This document shows positions 36,720-45,107 of a DNA stretch of 64,000 bases, one piece after another. Each line of letters opens with the position of its first letter. Positions within the stretch are counted from its first letter, which is position 1. Source of the DNA: Nitrospinota bacterium (GTDB taxonomy: Bacteria > Nitrospinota > Nitrospinia > Nitrospinales > VA-1). Made by a program: the position numbers and the translations under genes. The notes beneath the pieces are model-generated. The model saw only the letters and a program-made list of their open reading frames with translations. It did no database searches and had not been told where the DNA came from. The DNA is taken from NCBI GenBank assembly GCA_009873655.1, contig WAIB01000001.1, positions 119,676 to 183,675 of the forward strand, given 5' to 3'.

Positions 36720-38060
36720 TTAAAGTTTTTCTGAATTGATGAATTTTTTCAGGAAGGGGAACATGGCGCCGCGTTTTTCAATCATTTCTTCCCGCGACTT
36801 TTTCACAACGGCTTCGTCAATGATTCGTATATTACGTTCGGCTGCAAATTTTTCTATTCCTTTTACAACCATTCCACGTGCGAAAGAGGGTATCCGTTCT
36901 AAACGGCCCTTTGCTTCCGGGGTCCATTGAGTCTGGAACTCAACTTCCAGTCCAAGCGTGTCTTCCACTTTTAGAGTTATCGCCTGTCCGCCATATTTCC
37001 CCGGTTCGTAATCGCAAGAGGGGTCCGGGTCCATATAGTTTCCGGTCTCTGCAAATGCCCTTGCACGACAGCCGGAACACATCGCGGAAAATTCGCAGCT
37101 GCCGCATTTCCCATCGAGTTCCTTGCGGTCTCGTAACTGGACCATAAGCGGGGCGTTTTCCCACAGGTCTTTAAAGGAACGCGATTTGAGATTTCCAACC
37201 GATTCTTCAATAAAAGGGCATGGGGTCAGATTGCCTTCGGGGGATATGCGGCTGTAATGGGTTGCGGCGGGACAACCTCCGGAATAGGTCCGGGTATAAA
37301 CCGACTCAGGGTCATTCTCATAAACCACCCGTTTGTATTGGGGGGCACATTTTGAGTTGATCATCAATTTGCCTTTGTATTTCATTTGCTGCTCATAAAG
37401 AAGTTTCAAAGCCTCTTCGTAGGCGGCATTTGATATATCTGTATTCCCTTGACCCCGACCGGTACAAACCAGAAAATAGAGATTGAACGCAATCGCACCT
37501 ATTTTTTCTGTGAATTCCACCACCTCGGGAATCTCTTTGTAGTTCATGTCTGAGACGGACATTTGAACGAGAAAATCAACACCTACCTCATTCAAAATAT
37601 CGAACGCTTCCATCGAATGTTCCCAGGCTTTTTCCACCCCGCGAAACTTGTTGTGCTTATCCGGATTCATAGAGTCAATACTGATTCCGACTCCATGTGC
37701 CCCGGCTGCTTTTATTTTTTCAGCGTTGACGCGATTGATCATGGTGCCGTTGGTGCCAAGCACGACCATGAACTTTTTATTCGCCGCGTAACGAATGATG
37801 TCGTAGATGTCGGGTCTTAAAAGGGGTTCCCCGCCTGTAAGGATTAAAAACGCGTTGGGATTTACCTCTGCGATTTGATCAATGACACGGAAACATTCCT
37901 CTGTATTCAGTTCATCGGTTTTAATTCCACCCCGAAACTCCGCATCGAGATAGCAATGGTCACAATTAAGATTGCATCGCTTGGTGAGATTCCAGGATAT
38001 GGAATAAGCGCGAAAATCCATCTTTTCAGGACTGAGTGAGAGGGTAGGCGTCGGTTCCAT
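36720..38060 (-). CDS. Radical SAM/SPASM protein with PCP_red-like C-terminal domain
   Basis: A 446-residue enzyme with three parts. The radical SAM core (about 20-220) has CNLNCDHC (Cx3Cx2C) and LTGGEPLLRPD. The SPASM region (about 240-360) has CP, CPF, CGSC, CSGC and a further C, binding auxiliary Fe-S clusters. The C-terminal 70 residues (WTPEAKGRLERIPSFARGM and GIEKFAAERNIRIIDEAVV) look like the PCP_red domain of light-independent protochlorophyllide reductase. Relatives modify porphyrins/haem or peptides; the substrate here is unknown. It is divergent from the haem lipoprotein gene at 38147. Confidence 0.8.
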   Translation of the reverse strand: MEPTPTLSLSPEKMDFRAYSISWNLTKRCNLNCDHCYLDAEFRGGIKTDELNTEECFRVIDQIAEVNPNAFLILTGGEPLLRPDIYDIIRYAANKKFMVVLGTNGTMINRVNAEKIKAAGAHGVGISIDSMNPDKHNKFRGVEKAWEHSMEAFDILNEVGVDFLVQMSVSDMNYKEIPEVVEFTEKIGAIAFNLYFLVCTGRGQGNTDISNAAYEEALKLLYEQQMKYKGKLMINSKCAPQYKRVVYENDPESVYTRTYSGGCPAATHYSRISPEGNLTPCPFIEESVGNLKSRSFKDLWENAPLMVQLRDRKELDGKCGSCEFSAMCSGCRARAFAETGNYMDPDPSCDYEPGKYGGQAITLKVEDTLGLEVEFQTQWTPEAKGRLERIPSFARGMVVKGIEKFAAERNIRIIDEAVVKKSREEMIEKRGAMFPFLKKFINSEKL

Positions 38061-38146
38061 ATTAAATTAAAAGCTAAGCGGTCTCAGTTTAATTCGTTTA
38101 TAGTAAGTGTTTGAAAACTTTTATTTATAATAGAGGGTTTTAATAG

Positions 38147-38971
38147 GTGAAACAAATATATTGCGGGATAATGGCAATTTTTTTCCTGTTTTGTGTATCT
38201 TGTGCGCCAAAAAAGGAAAAAGTAACGGGAATTGGTTCGCAAAATGTTTATCGTATCACCCTGTCTGACCCCTTTGGTCGGGTTTCTTCCGAATTCTGGA
38301 CCGCTCAAAAATTGACAGCTCTGGGCGCCAGGAAAATGCCCAGTTCTTTTTTTGACAGGGCCATGAAATATAGCGGAACTCAATTTGAGGCTGTTTCTCT
38401 TTTAAGAATTATAAGCCAGTTTAAATTGAAAAATGGGGAAGACGCTGTTTTGCTGAACTGTTTTGATGATTACCAGGGCTTTCTTCCCATTTCAGAAATC
38501 CTGAAATACGATTTGTACCTGGCAACCCGGATCGAGTTGGAATCTGGCTCTGACAAACCCGGCTGGTTGAACCCGCTTATCATCCTTGTGCCGGATGGAA
38601 AATCACCCCCGTTTGGAGAACGATTTCTGACCGCGAATATAAGGGAGCTCAAGTTTGTGCGGTCGAGCGATTATTATGGTCCTATCAGACAAATCGCGAA
38701 TACTTCAAAAGATGCGGAGCGTGGGTTTGAAGTTTACAAGCGCAATTGCCTGTTTTGCCATAGTCAACAAGGTAGGGGAGGGGATAAGGGGACGCGTTTA
38801 AATAATAAATACCCGCTTTCCAGTGATGCGGAAAAGAAAAAGTTCCTCGATGATTTCAAAAGTTTCCATGGCAAAGACAATGCCGACAAACAAGACGTGG
38901 AACAATTTGTCAGCGACGATGAACTGAATTCAGTGATGGAATTTCTGCTGGCGTTAAAGAAGGGTGGTTAA
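38147..38971 (+). CDS. Lipoprotein with C-terminal c-type haem domain
   Basis: A 274-residue exported protein starting with GTG. A short hydrophobic leader ends at C19 (VSCAPKK), a likely lipidation site though the -3 position is Cys instead of Leu. Residues 30-190 form an unrecognised domain, loosely like molybdopterin-binding sulfite-oxidase folds (FDDYQGFLPI, NPLIILVPDG). A single haem-binding CLFCH (C201-C204-H205) occurs in a cytochrome c-type segment. It may pass electrons in the periplasm. It is divergent from the radical SAM gene. Confidence 0.75.
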   Translation: MKQIYCGIMAIFFLFCVSCAPKKEKVTGIGSQNVYRITLSDPFGRVSSEFWTAQKLTALGARKMPSSFFDRAMKYSGTQFEAVSLLRIISQFKLKNGEDAVLLNCFDDYQGFLPISEILKYDLYLATRIELESGSDKPGWLNPLIILVPDGKSPPFGERFLTANIRELKFVRSSDYYGPIRQIANTSKDAERGFEVYKRNCLFCHSQQGRGGDKGTRLNNKYPLSSDAEKKKFLDDFKSFHGKDNADKQDVEQFVSDDELNSVMEFLLALKKGG

Positions 38972-38983
38972 AACTGAACGGGC

Positions 38984-39226
38984 TTAGGATTGGGGTGGTT
39001 GGATCCCTTTAGACTGAAGGAACTCGGTAAAGGTCGGGTCATTGAGAATATGGGGAGAGATCGGCATGTTAGCCGGCAAACCTTGGAAGTTAGGGCCGAA
39101 CATGTTTTTCACGTTTTGCGGAAGCGCAATGCCCTTAGATTTGAAAAAAGTTAAAACTCCCGGTTCAAAAAGAATATGGGGAGGCAAATCTTCAATTCGG
39201 AGCGAGGCCCTGGTTACCGGGGCGGG
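38984..39226 (-). pseudogene. In-frame C-terminal continuation of the STN-like gene, beyond a TAA
   Basis: This reading frame runs on in the same frame as the gene ending at 39227, starting directly after that gene's TAA codon, and ends at TGA/TAA near 38984. It encodes about 80 residues with a repeated motif: PPHILFEPGVLTFFKSKGIALPQ and SPHILNDPTFTEFLQSKGIQPPQ. The repeat argues for real coding. A TTG at 39187 could start a separate protein, but no good ribosome site precedes it. It is most simply the tail of a protein split by one stop codon. Confidence 0.55.
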
Positions 39227-39787
39227 TTAAGGAACCGATGCCGAAGCAGGGGCAGGGCGGAAACGCTGTTTTTGTACCCCTGGTTTGGACCGTGGTTCTG
39301 CAGCCTGACGGCTCAAACGAATTTCTCCATCACGTTTAAAGTCTCCCTGCTGAACCTCTTGCCCTGATAAAACCCATACCCGACTTGATTCAAGGTTGTC
39401 GGTCCAAACCTCTATGCGACTGAAATCTTTTAGCAATTCCTTGACGGCTGCTTCCCAGTTTTCTGCCTGAATGGTGGCGCTGAAAGGAACGGTTTCCATT
39501 TCAGGGGAGATGGAGAAAAAGATTCCGGTTTCTTCCTGGATATTTTGCAGAACATTTATCAGGGAAAGATTCTCAAAACGAAGACTGATACTTTTGGATT
39601 CGACCTCCGTGCTGTAACTGGTACTAGGGGGTAGGGGTGTCGGGGAAGAATTGTTCTTAGGGACAGTTGCTGGACTGACAGGGACCTGTTCCTGTTTTTT
39701 TAGATCGAGAAAGCGCGCGTCAGCCGACACTTGCCACAAGCCAATGGCTAAAACAATTCCCAGAGTTGTCTTTATCCAGTGCTTCAT
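39227..39787 (-). CDS. Secreted STN/secretin-N-like protein, probably truncated
   Basis: A 186-residue exported protein starting at ATG 39787, which has GGAGG six bases upstream. A signal peptide (TTLGIVLAIGLWQVSADA) leads into a Pro/Ser-rich linker, then an STN-type (secretin/TonB N-terminal) domain: ISLRFENLSLINVLQNIQEETGIFFSISPE and AENWEAAVKELLKDF. A charged, Pro-rich tail ends at TAA 39227, and the frame then continues as coding-like sequence for about 80 residues. The stop therefore looks like an interruption. Role unknown; a part in an outer-membrane or pilus-type assembly is possible. Confidence 0.65.
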   Translation of the reverse strand: MKHWIKTTLGIVLAIGLWQVSADARFLDLKKQEQVPVSPATVPKNNSSPTPLPPSTSYSTEVESKSISLRFENLSLINVLQNIQEETGIFFSISPEMETVPFSATIQAENWEAAVKELLKDFSRIEVWTDNLESSRVWVLSGQEVQQGDFKRDGEIRLSRQAAEPRSKPGVQKQRFRPAPASASVP

Positions 39788-39956
39788 CCCGATCCTCCAC
39801 CCGTCGAGAAATACTAACTGAATTATAGTCAATTGGCAGGATGAAAGGAAGTTTGCTTTTGTCTTATTTGCGTGGAAGGTTTTTCTCTTTTCGGCAAGGA
39901 AGCATCATGATATGGTTAAATAATTCGTTATTTTCAGCTTAACTCGGGGGTTTTTA

Positions 39957-40355
39957 ATGTTTTTGCCGGTCACCGCTTTTTTTGCAATAGGAACGGGGGT
40001 TGAACTTTATGGCCTTAAATTGGTGAGTCAATCTATCAGTATTATCAATACCGTTTCATTAATCATGTTTTCATTTCTGGTGGGAATTGTTGTCAGCCGG
40101 AGTTATGGAAACGAATGTTTTGAAAGAATCCAGCGTTCCCTCAAATCGCGGGAATCTCCTTCAGATGAGGTGCTTAATGGAGCGGTTATGAGTCTTTGCA
40201 GTATGTTGCTCATAACTCCGGGTGTCGTAACGGATACGATTGGGTTGCTCATAATGATTCCCGCCACCCGGGGAATATTTAAAGGAATAGCGTTGAACCT
40301 CACACGTAAAAGAATTCAGACGGGACAGCAATATTTTTTCTTTCCAGACCACTAG
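39957..40355 (+). CDS. fxsA: FxsA-family membrane protein
   Basis: A 132-residue polytopic membrane protein of the FxsA family, named for suppression of F exclusion of phage T7. The two membrane spans near the N-terminus (FFAIGTGVELYGLKLV, SLIMFSFLVGIVV) and the signature ITPGVVTDTIGLLIMIPATRGIFK are typical. The biochemical role is unknown. It stands alone between the STN-like gene and the methyltransferase. Confidence 0.85.
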   Translation: MFLPVTAFFAIGTGVELYGLKLVSQSISIINTVSLIMFSFLVGIVVSRSYGNECFERIQRSLKSRESPSDEVLNGAVMSLCSMLLITPGVVTDTIGLLIMIPATRGIFKGIALNLTRKRIQTGQQYFFFPDH

Positions 40356-40513
40356 GCGTGGGGTCTGTGATGAATCGACCAGGCTTTTACCCGTTCCGGG
40401 AATGAAGGCAAAGGTAGAACATCACGTATGCCGTGCAGGGGTAAAGCGATGCCCATAAAGGAGACAATTGCTAGTTCCTTTAATTTTTCCTGTTCCGGCG
40501 GAGGGCCTACGCT

Positions 40514-41230
40514 GTGAAATCGTTTTTTTTTCCACCCAGAAACCTCCGGGATGAATTGCTGGATCTGGATGAAGCCCCTTACGAGGAGGTCCGTGACAGC
40601 CTGAACGATGTAGCTACGGTCAACAGGTATTTAAGCGGTTACCGGGTTCTTCTCCACCATGCGGAAAAATATTTGAGAGGACATAAAGAAGCCCGGCCCT
40701 TTAAGGTTCTGGATGCGGCAACAGGTTCTGCAGACCAGCCAATCGAACTTGCCAGGCTTGCCCGGAAAATGGGTGTCCCTATTCAAATCACTGCAATTGA
40801 CATCAATTCCAAAATGTTAAAGATGGCAAAAGAAGAAATTCGACAATATCCGGAAATCAGTCTGGTTCAATGCGATGTTCTTGCTTTACCTTTCAGGGAT
40901 GAAGGGTTTGACCTGGCAATCAACAACCTTTCCCTGCACCATTTCAGTTGGGAAAACGCAGTAGCTATAATAAAGTCCATTTATAATTCGGCTCGATTAG
41001 GTTTTCTGATCAACGATCTGCATCGTAGCCGGATTGCACACGCAGCCATATTTTTAATGACCCGGATATTTACCCGGAATCGTCTCACCCGGTATGATGC
41101 ACCTGTATCTGTTATGAATGCTTTCACTCCTTCAGAATTTTGTGAGCTGGCCCGGCAGGCAAAAATCGAAACTTTTGAAATTCATCGTCACTTTCCATAC
41201 CGAATTGCTTTTCTAGGCCGCAAAAAATGA
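40514..41230 (+). CDS. Class I SAM-dependent methyltransferase
   Basis: A 238-residue methyltransferase starting with GTG. It has the glycine-rich motif I VLDAATGSADQPIELA (near residue 75), ITAIDINSKMLKMAK, and the FDLAINNLSLHHFSWENAV motif IV. C-terminal YRIAFLGRKK resembles that of polyketide or quinone-type methyltransferases. Its end overlaps the next gene by four bases, and that gene is a geranylgeranyl-reductase-type flavoprotein, so the pair probably acts on a common lipid or quinone-like substrate. A GGAGG site lies 10 bases before the start. Confidence 0.85.
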   Translation: MKSFFFPPRNLRDELLDLDEAPYEEVRDSLNDVATVNRYLSGYRVLLHHAEKYLRGHKEARPFKVLDAATGSADQPIELARLARKMGVPIQITAIDINSKMLKMAKEEIRQYPEISLVQCDVLALPFRDEGFDLAINNLSLHHFSWENAVAIIKSIYNSARLGFLINDLHRSRIAHAAIFLMTRIFTRNRLTRYDAPVSVMNAFTPSEFCELARQAKIETFEIHRHFPYRIAFLGRKK

Positions 41231-42474
41231 TGAATAAAAAAGATGTCATTGTGATTGGGGGTGGGCCGGCGGGTTGCACAGCTGCAATGGGCCTTGCCCG
41301 GCTTGGATACAAGGTGGTTCTCTGTGATCAAGCACAGTTTCCGCGCGATAAGGTTTGTGGTGAATTCATCAGTCCCGCTGCAGACCCGATTCTTGCCAGG
41401 TTGGGAATCCTGCATCGAATTGAAGCGATGAATCCAAAAAGATTGAAGGGGGTCGCAATATCTTCTTACGGGGGGAAAGAGCTTTTAATTGATTACCCAA
41501 AGCTGCCGGGCATGGAAGCGAAACCGACCAGCTTGTCTGTGCCATGAGATAAGCTGGATTACCTGTGAATAGAGGAAACAAAAAGTGCGGGTGTGGAGGT
41601 TAGGGAACAATACAAGGTCACGGATTTTTTGTTTGAAAACAATTGTGTCGTCGGCGTTAAGGGCTGGGATTCGAACAAAAAGGCTTTTTCCATACGTGCT
41701 CCTTTGGTCATTGATGCTGGGGGAAGAAATGCGTTCTCTTTGAAAAAATTTAGCTTAAAGCAGGAACCCGCAGGAAAAGTCAAGATTGCTCTGGCTGCCC
41801 ATTGGAAAGGAGCTAAAATTACAGACGATTATTGTTATATGCATGTTTCTGATCCCGGCTACACAGGTATTTCCAGTATAGGGAAAGACCATGCCAATGT
41901 TGTGCTGGTGGTCAATCGGGAATCAATGAATGGGGAAAAGCCTCATAAGTTTTATTTGGATATATTGATGAAGAACCCGCTCCGCAGAAAAATTTTGCAA
42001 GACGCCGAATGTGTTGAATCCGCAAGGGGTGTTGAATCATTAGCTTTTTCTGTTAAACCCTTGCCTTGTGGCGGTTTGCTAATGGTGGGAGATGCAATGG
42101 GTTTCATTGACCCTTTTACAGGTGAAGGGATTTATCTTTCTTTAAGAAGTTCTGAAATTGCAGTGGAAGTTGCTGAAAAGGCTTTGAAGGAAAATAATTT
42201 TTCCAGAGATTTTCTGAAAGGGTATGAGACAAGGAGAAAACAGGAATTTGATAAAAAATTTTTATTAAGCCGGATTTTGCAGAAGCTCATTTACAATCCA
42301 TTTTTTTGTGATCGAGTTGTGAACAGATTAAATGCGGATCGAAATCTGGCGGAGACCCTGGTGGGGGTCATAGGAGACATGCTTCCAGCGGAGACTGTGG
42401 TTTCGTTCAAGTTTTTATTTCAATTGATTGGGATAAGCCCATCTATTGTGGATCTGGTGCGGAAAAGAGCCTAG
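41227..42474 (+). pseudogene. Geranylgeranyl-reductase-family flavoprotein interrupted by two in-frame TGA codons
   Basis: The region encodes one FAD-dependent oxidoreductase of about 415 residues in a single frame, broken by TGA at 41545-41547 and TGA at 41566-41568. The upstream part has the dinucleotide-binding GGGPAGCTAAMGLARLG and FPRDKVCGEFISP; the downstream part has GDAMGFIDPFTGEGIYLSL and a C-terminal domain. Between the stops lies DKLDYL, matching the family's R-x-x-LD-x-L segment, followed by SAGVEV. The frame stays intact through both stops, so this is nonsense damage or sequencing error, not a frameshift. Its operon partner is the methyltransferase. Confidence 0.75.
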
Positions 42475-43331
42475 TTTCCCTTGAGAATGGCCTGTGCTGC
42501 TTCCAACCCTTCTTTGGTGTTTTCGATGAAAATTTCAAGGTCATCATAATCAAGTTCAAGTTTGTCCAGCACACCATATTCCAGAGTGGCTGCGTCTTCA
42601 GGGACGATGCCATTTCCAAAACCGTTCTGGTTTGCAAGCAGATTTGCGGTTGTCAGTAGATGGGCAATGTGTTTTACATTGCCGTCACTTCCTGTGTCGT
42701 CGTGATGCCTTCCAATCGCCTGAACCATATCGGGGGATACGGGCCACCACTTTTCTATGAATCTTTTCCCGAGTTCCGCATGGTTGATTCCAAAAGTTTC
42801 TTCCTCGTGCTCGGCTAACGTGCGGTCTGTGGATTTGATTTTTTGAAGAAATTCGGTGTATTCATCGGGGATGAGATGGTCAAAAACCAGAATGCCGACG
42901 TCATGCATCAACCCACACAAATAAGCAAATTCAATTTCTTCAGGACTGATTTTTACCATGTATGCCAGCGAACGGGTGAGATAGGCCACACCCAAAGAAT
43001 GAGTCCAGAAGTCGAACTGGTTGAATCCCTTTGGTTTTTTAAAGGCTCCGGGAAGCGATATGGTGTAAGCGAGGTCCAGAACCATTTTGATGCCCAGCCT
43101 CATAACAGAGTCTTCGACATCAACGGATTTTTCCCGTCCCCCTCCGAACAGAACGCTGTTGGAAAGTTTGATTAAACGGCCAGAGAGAACCGGTTCTGTC
43201 TCAATGATTGCAGAAACTTCCAGAATATCGCAATCGGGGTCATTGACACGTTTTTCAAGATTGATAAGAACTTCAGGAATGGGGGGAAGATCTCCCTTGG
43301 TCTCAACAAGGGAGATCAATTCATCTCTCAT
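42471..43331 (-). CDS. HDOD-domain signalling protein
   Basis: A second HDOD protein, 286 residues. It has PPIPEVLINLEKRVNDPDCD, EPVLSGRLIKLSNSVLFGG, YLCGLMHDVGILVFDHL and HAELGKRFIEKWWPVSP with GRHHDD. It belongs to the same family as the copy at 32876 but is not a recent duplicate, as the motifs differ. It ends overlapping the convergent flavoprotein gene by four bases. Upstream on the same strand are the DUF465 gene and tsaB, probably one operon. Confidence 0.85.
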   Translation of the reverse strand: MRDELISLVETKGDLPPIPEVLINLEKRVNDPDCDILEVSAIIETEPVLSGRLIKLSNSVLFGGGREKSVDVEDSVMRLGIKMVLDLAYTISLPGAFKKPKGFNQFDFWTHSLGVAYLTRSLAYMVKISPEEIEFAYLCGLMHDVGILVFDHLIPDEYTEFLQKIKSTDRTLAEHEEETFGINHAELGKRFIEKWWPVSPDMVQAIGRHHDDTGSDGNVKHIAHLLTTANLLANQNGFGNGIVPEDAATLEYGVLDKLELDYDDLEIFIENTKEGLEAAQAILKGN

Positions 43332-43348
43332 ATGTTTCCAGGTCCGGG

Positions 43349-43576
43349 TTAGTGGGTGCTTGATTGGTATTCTTTCAGGATTTCTTCCATCCGATCTTTG
43401 AGGCTCAGTTTTTGTTTCTGGTGCTTTTTCTTTTCAATTTCCTGTTGAGGTGTGATGATCTTCATTTTGTTTAACTCCTCAACTTTTTGTTTGAGCGTGT
43501 AGTGCTCTTTATAAAGTCCGCGGAATTCTTCATTTTCTTTTTGGACTTTTTCGAGCAACTCTGTATTGATATCCAT
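43349..43576 (-). CDS. DUF465 (YdcH-like) coiled-coil protein
   Basis: A 75-residue, highly charged helical protein. The pattern LYKEHYTLKQKVEELNKMKIIT and LKDRMEEILKEY matches DUF465/YdcH, small cytosolic coiled-coil proteins of unknown role that commonly carry the KLxLKD motif, here KLSLKDRM. It lies between tsaB and an HDOD gene with short spacers on the minus strand. Confidence 0.65.
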   Translation of the reverse strand: MDINTELLEKVQKENEEFRGLYKEHYTLKQKVEELNKMKIITPQQEIEKKKHQKQKLSLKDRMEEILKEYQSSTH

Positions 43577-43587
43577 TTAATCCTCCT

Positions 43588-44283
43588 TTATTTAGATACT
43601 GCCCTAGAATAATTTAATTCTGCTTCTGAGGGGCGAACATAATTAATTGTTAACGAGTCCAGGTCGTAACTCATGTTTTCCTTTATGTTTCGCAAGGCAA
43701 TTAAACACGCACTGGCAGCGACCGTGATGTTTTTGACCTGTACATCGTGAATAAAGTTTTTCTTTAGACTGGATGAAAGGATTTCTTTATAAACCTCCAA
43801 TCCATTTCCCACGAAAGCGGTGGGTTGCTTTATTTGTCCGCATAAACCTTTTGGTGAGATTGCCTGGTCTGATGTTTCCCTAATGCATAAATCGTTTTTA
43901 GAACTGTATAAAGCGGTATAGACCTGTTTTTTCCTGGCATCCAATACGGGACAAATTGCATAAGGTCCGGGTTTTACTGTTTCCGCATAAGCATCCAGAG
44001 TGTTTACTGAGACAAAGGGTTTCTCAACCGCCAGTATCAACCCTTTCAGCAAACTCATTCCTACCCTTAGCCCGGTGAATGAACCTGGACCCTTGGTTAT
44101 AACAAATCCACCTAATTCATTTAATTTTGTTTTGGAACGATTGAGTACCCCATCTACCTCTTTTAGTAACTTGTCTGAATAAGCCGGAGAACTATCGAGT
44201 AATGATTCTGAAACCACCAGACCATTATCCAAGAGAGCAACACTTCCTGATGGTGAGGATGTGTCTATTCCCAATATTTTCAT
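43588..44283 (-). CDS. tsaB: tRNA threonylcarbamoyladenosine biosynthesis protein TsaB
   Basis: Scaffold partner of TsaD in adding threonylcarbamoyl to A37 of ANN-decoding tRNAs. The N-terminal actin-like fold has ILGIDTSSPSGSVAL and GFVITKGPGSFTGLRVGMSLLKGLIL; the following VCPVLDARKKQVYTALY is typical. Length of 231 residues is normal. TsaD and TsaE are not in the window. Confidence 0.93.
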   Translation of the reverse strand: MKILGIDTSSPSGSVALLDNGLVVSESLLDSSPAYSDKLLKEVDGVLNRSKTKLNELGGFVITKGPGSFTGLRVGMSLLKGLILAVEKPFVSVNTLDAYAETVKPGPYAICPVLDARKKQVYTALYSSKNDLCIRETSDQAISPKGLCGQIKQPTAFVGNGLEVYKEILSSSLKKNFIHDVQVKNITVAASACLIALRNIKENMSYDLDSLTINYVRPSEAELNYSRAVSK

Positions 44284-44580
44284 TGTTTCTCAGTCGAGAA
44301 AGAAGGTGTGGGCGGAACAGAGAACTTCGCCGAAGCCCTCCGCAAAATTTAATTTAAACATAGGGGATGCAATGGGGAAAGTCAATGAAAAACCGGGACT
44401 TTTAATATTTCAGAGGGGATTAGTATGGGCCTTAAAAATCAATAGTTTAGATCTAAGAAACGGATGAAAATAGAGGCTGTTTTAGCTAACATTTTGAAAA
44501 GAAACTCGTTGGTATTTTCTGGTGTTATTTTGCCTCTTAAGGGAAATTCAGGGGAAATATTAAGAATGTTGTTGTATATA

Positions 44581-44640
44581 TAAGTTTAACTATTGAAATA
44601 ATTAGACTTATTTTCTTGACAAAATAAATAATTAAACTTA
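44581..44640. repeat. Inverted repeat flanking the -35 box, possible operator
   Basis: TAAGTTTAA (44581-44589) and TTAAACTTA (44632-44640) are perfect 9-bp reverse complements with about 42 bases between, and a partial copy (TTAGACTTA) occurs between them. The predicted -35 box lies inside and the -10 touches the right arm. The arrangement would suit a regulator binding two sites, but the arms are AT-rich, so chance cannot be excluded. Confidence 0.35.
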
Positions 44641-44644
44641 AGGT
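44616..44644 (+). promoter_or_regulatory. Sigma-70-type promoter for the small gene at 44738
   Basis: A consensus TTGACA at 44616-44621 is followed after 17 bases by TAAGGT at 44639-44644. The -35 is perfect and the -10 keeps TA and the final T. Transcription from here would give a leader of about 85 bases before the AGGAGG at 44721 and the ATG at 44738. Confidence 0.5.
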
Positions 44645-44737
44645 TAATGTGTTTTGCAGGGTAAATCTTGTTTTTAAGTACGTTTATCTTCTTCAAAAAC
44701 AAGGTATTGAGAACATTTTTAGGAGGCAAGGCTCGTT

Positions 44738-44929
44738 ATGTTCTACGAGGTGAAGATTTTCGACGCCAAAGGTGAGCTCAAAAAAGTACTATCCCCAAAA
44801 AAACTAAGTAACCGGTTTTGGAAAAAAGGGGAGCAAAATTTAATTGATTTTACGGATAAAGAAAGCAGTGGCCCAACGATAGACAACAAGGTTTATAATA
44901 AAGACGAATTCCAATTAGAAGACAGTTGA
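44738..44929 (+). CDS. Small hypothetical protein, monocistronic
   Basis: A 63-residue charged protein (MFYEVKIFDAKGELKKVLSPKKLSNRFWKKGEQN) with no Cys, signal peptide or membrane segment. Reading support is good: a perfect AGGAGG (44721-44726) with 11-base spacing, a plausible promoter 94 bases upstream and a strong terminator 28 bases after the stop, so it is a self-contained transcription unit. The N-terminal strand pattern YEVKIFDAKGELKK could form a beta-hairpin. No family is recognised. Confidence 0.65.
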   Translation: MFYEVKIFDAKGELKKVLSPKKLSNRFWKKGEQNLIDFTDKESSGPTIDNKVYNKDEFQLEDS

Positions 44930-44956
44930 GCCGAGTAGTTCGATAACTAACTGATT

Positions 44957-44998
44957 TAAAAAAAAGCACAGCGATCTGGTCGCTGTGCTTTTTTTTTG
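44957..44998 (+). terminator. Rho-independent terminator after the small gene
   Basis: The 10-bp stem AGCACAGCGA (44965-44974) / TCGCTGTGCT (44980-44989) with a five-base TCTGG loop is flanked by eight A on the left and nine T on the right. The A- and T-tracts extend the stem and supply the U-run. Because of that symmetry it could work on both strands, but only the plus-strand gene ends next to it. Confidence 0.9.
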
Positions 44999-45107
44999 AC
45001 AGGCAGATTCGTGGTATTAGCTCTACCCAACTTAAAAATAATCTCATATAATCAAAACTTTGTAGGATTTGCTGAATTTGGAGTTTTAGTTCCTCAATTA
45101 AGGGTTC

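Larger units (their letters stand above)
44284..44737. other. Gene-free stretch between tsaB and the 63-residue gene
   Basis: This divergent 454-base spacer holds no recognised gene. It becomes AT-rich toward its 3' end, where a sigma-70-type promoter and an inverted repeat sit upstream of the small gene at 44738. A short in-frame reading from about 44261 to 44467 overlaps the 5' end of tsaB and does not look coding. Confidence 0.45.

Noticed and set aside
41545-41568. Selenocysteine or other TGA recoding in the flavoprotein gene
   Set aside because: TGA ends many genes here (ribBA, der, the HDOD gene at 33715), no recoding hairpin was seen downstream, and neither site is a family Cys position.
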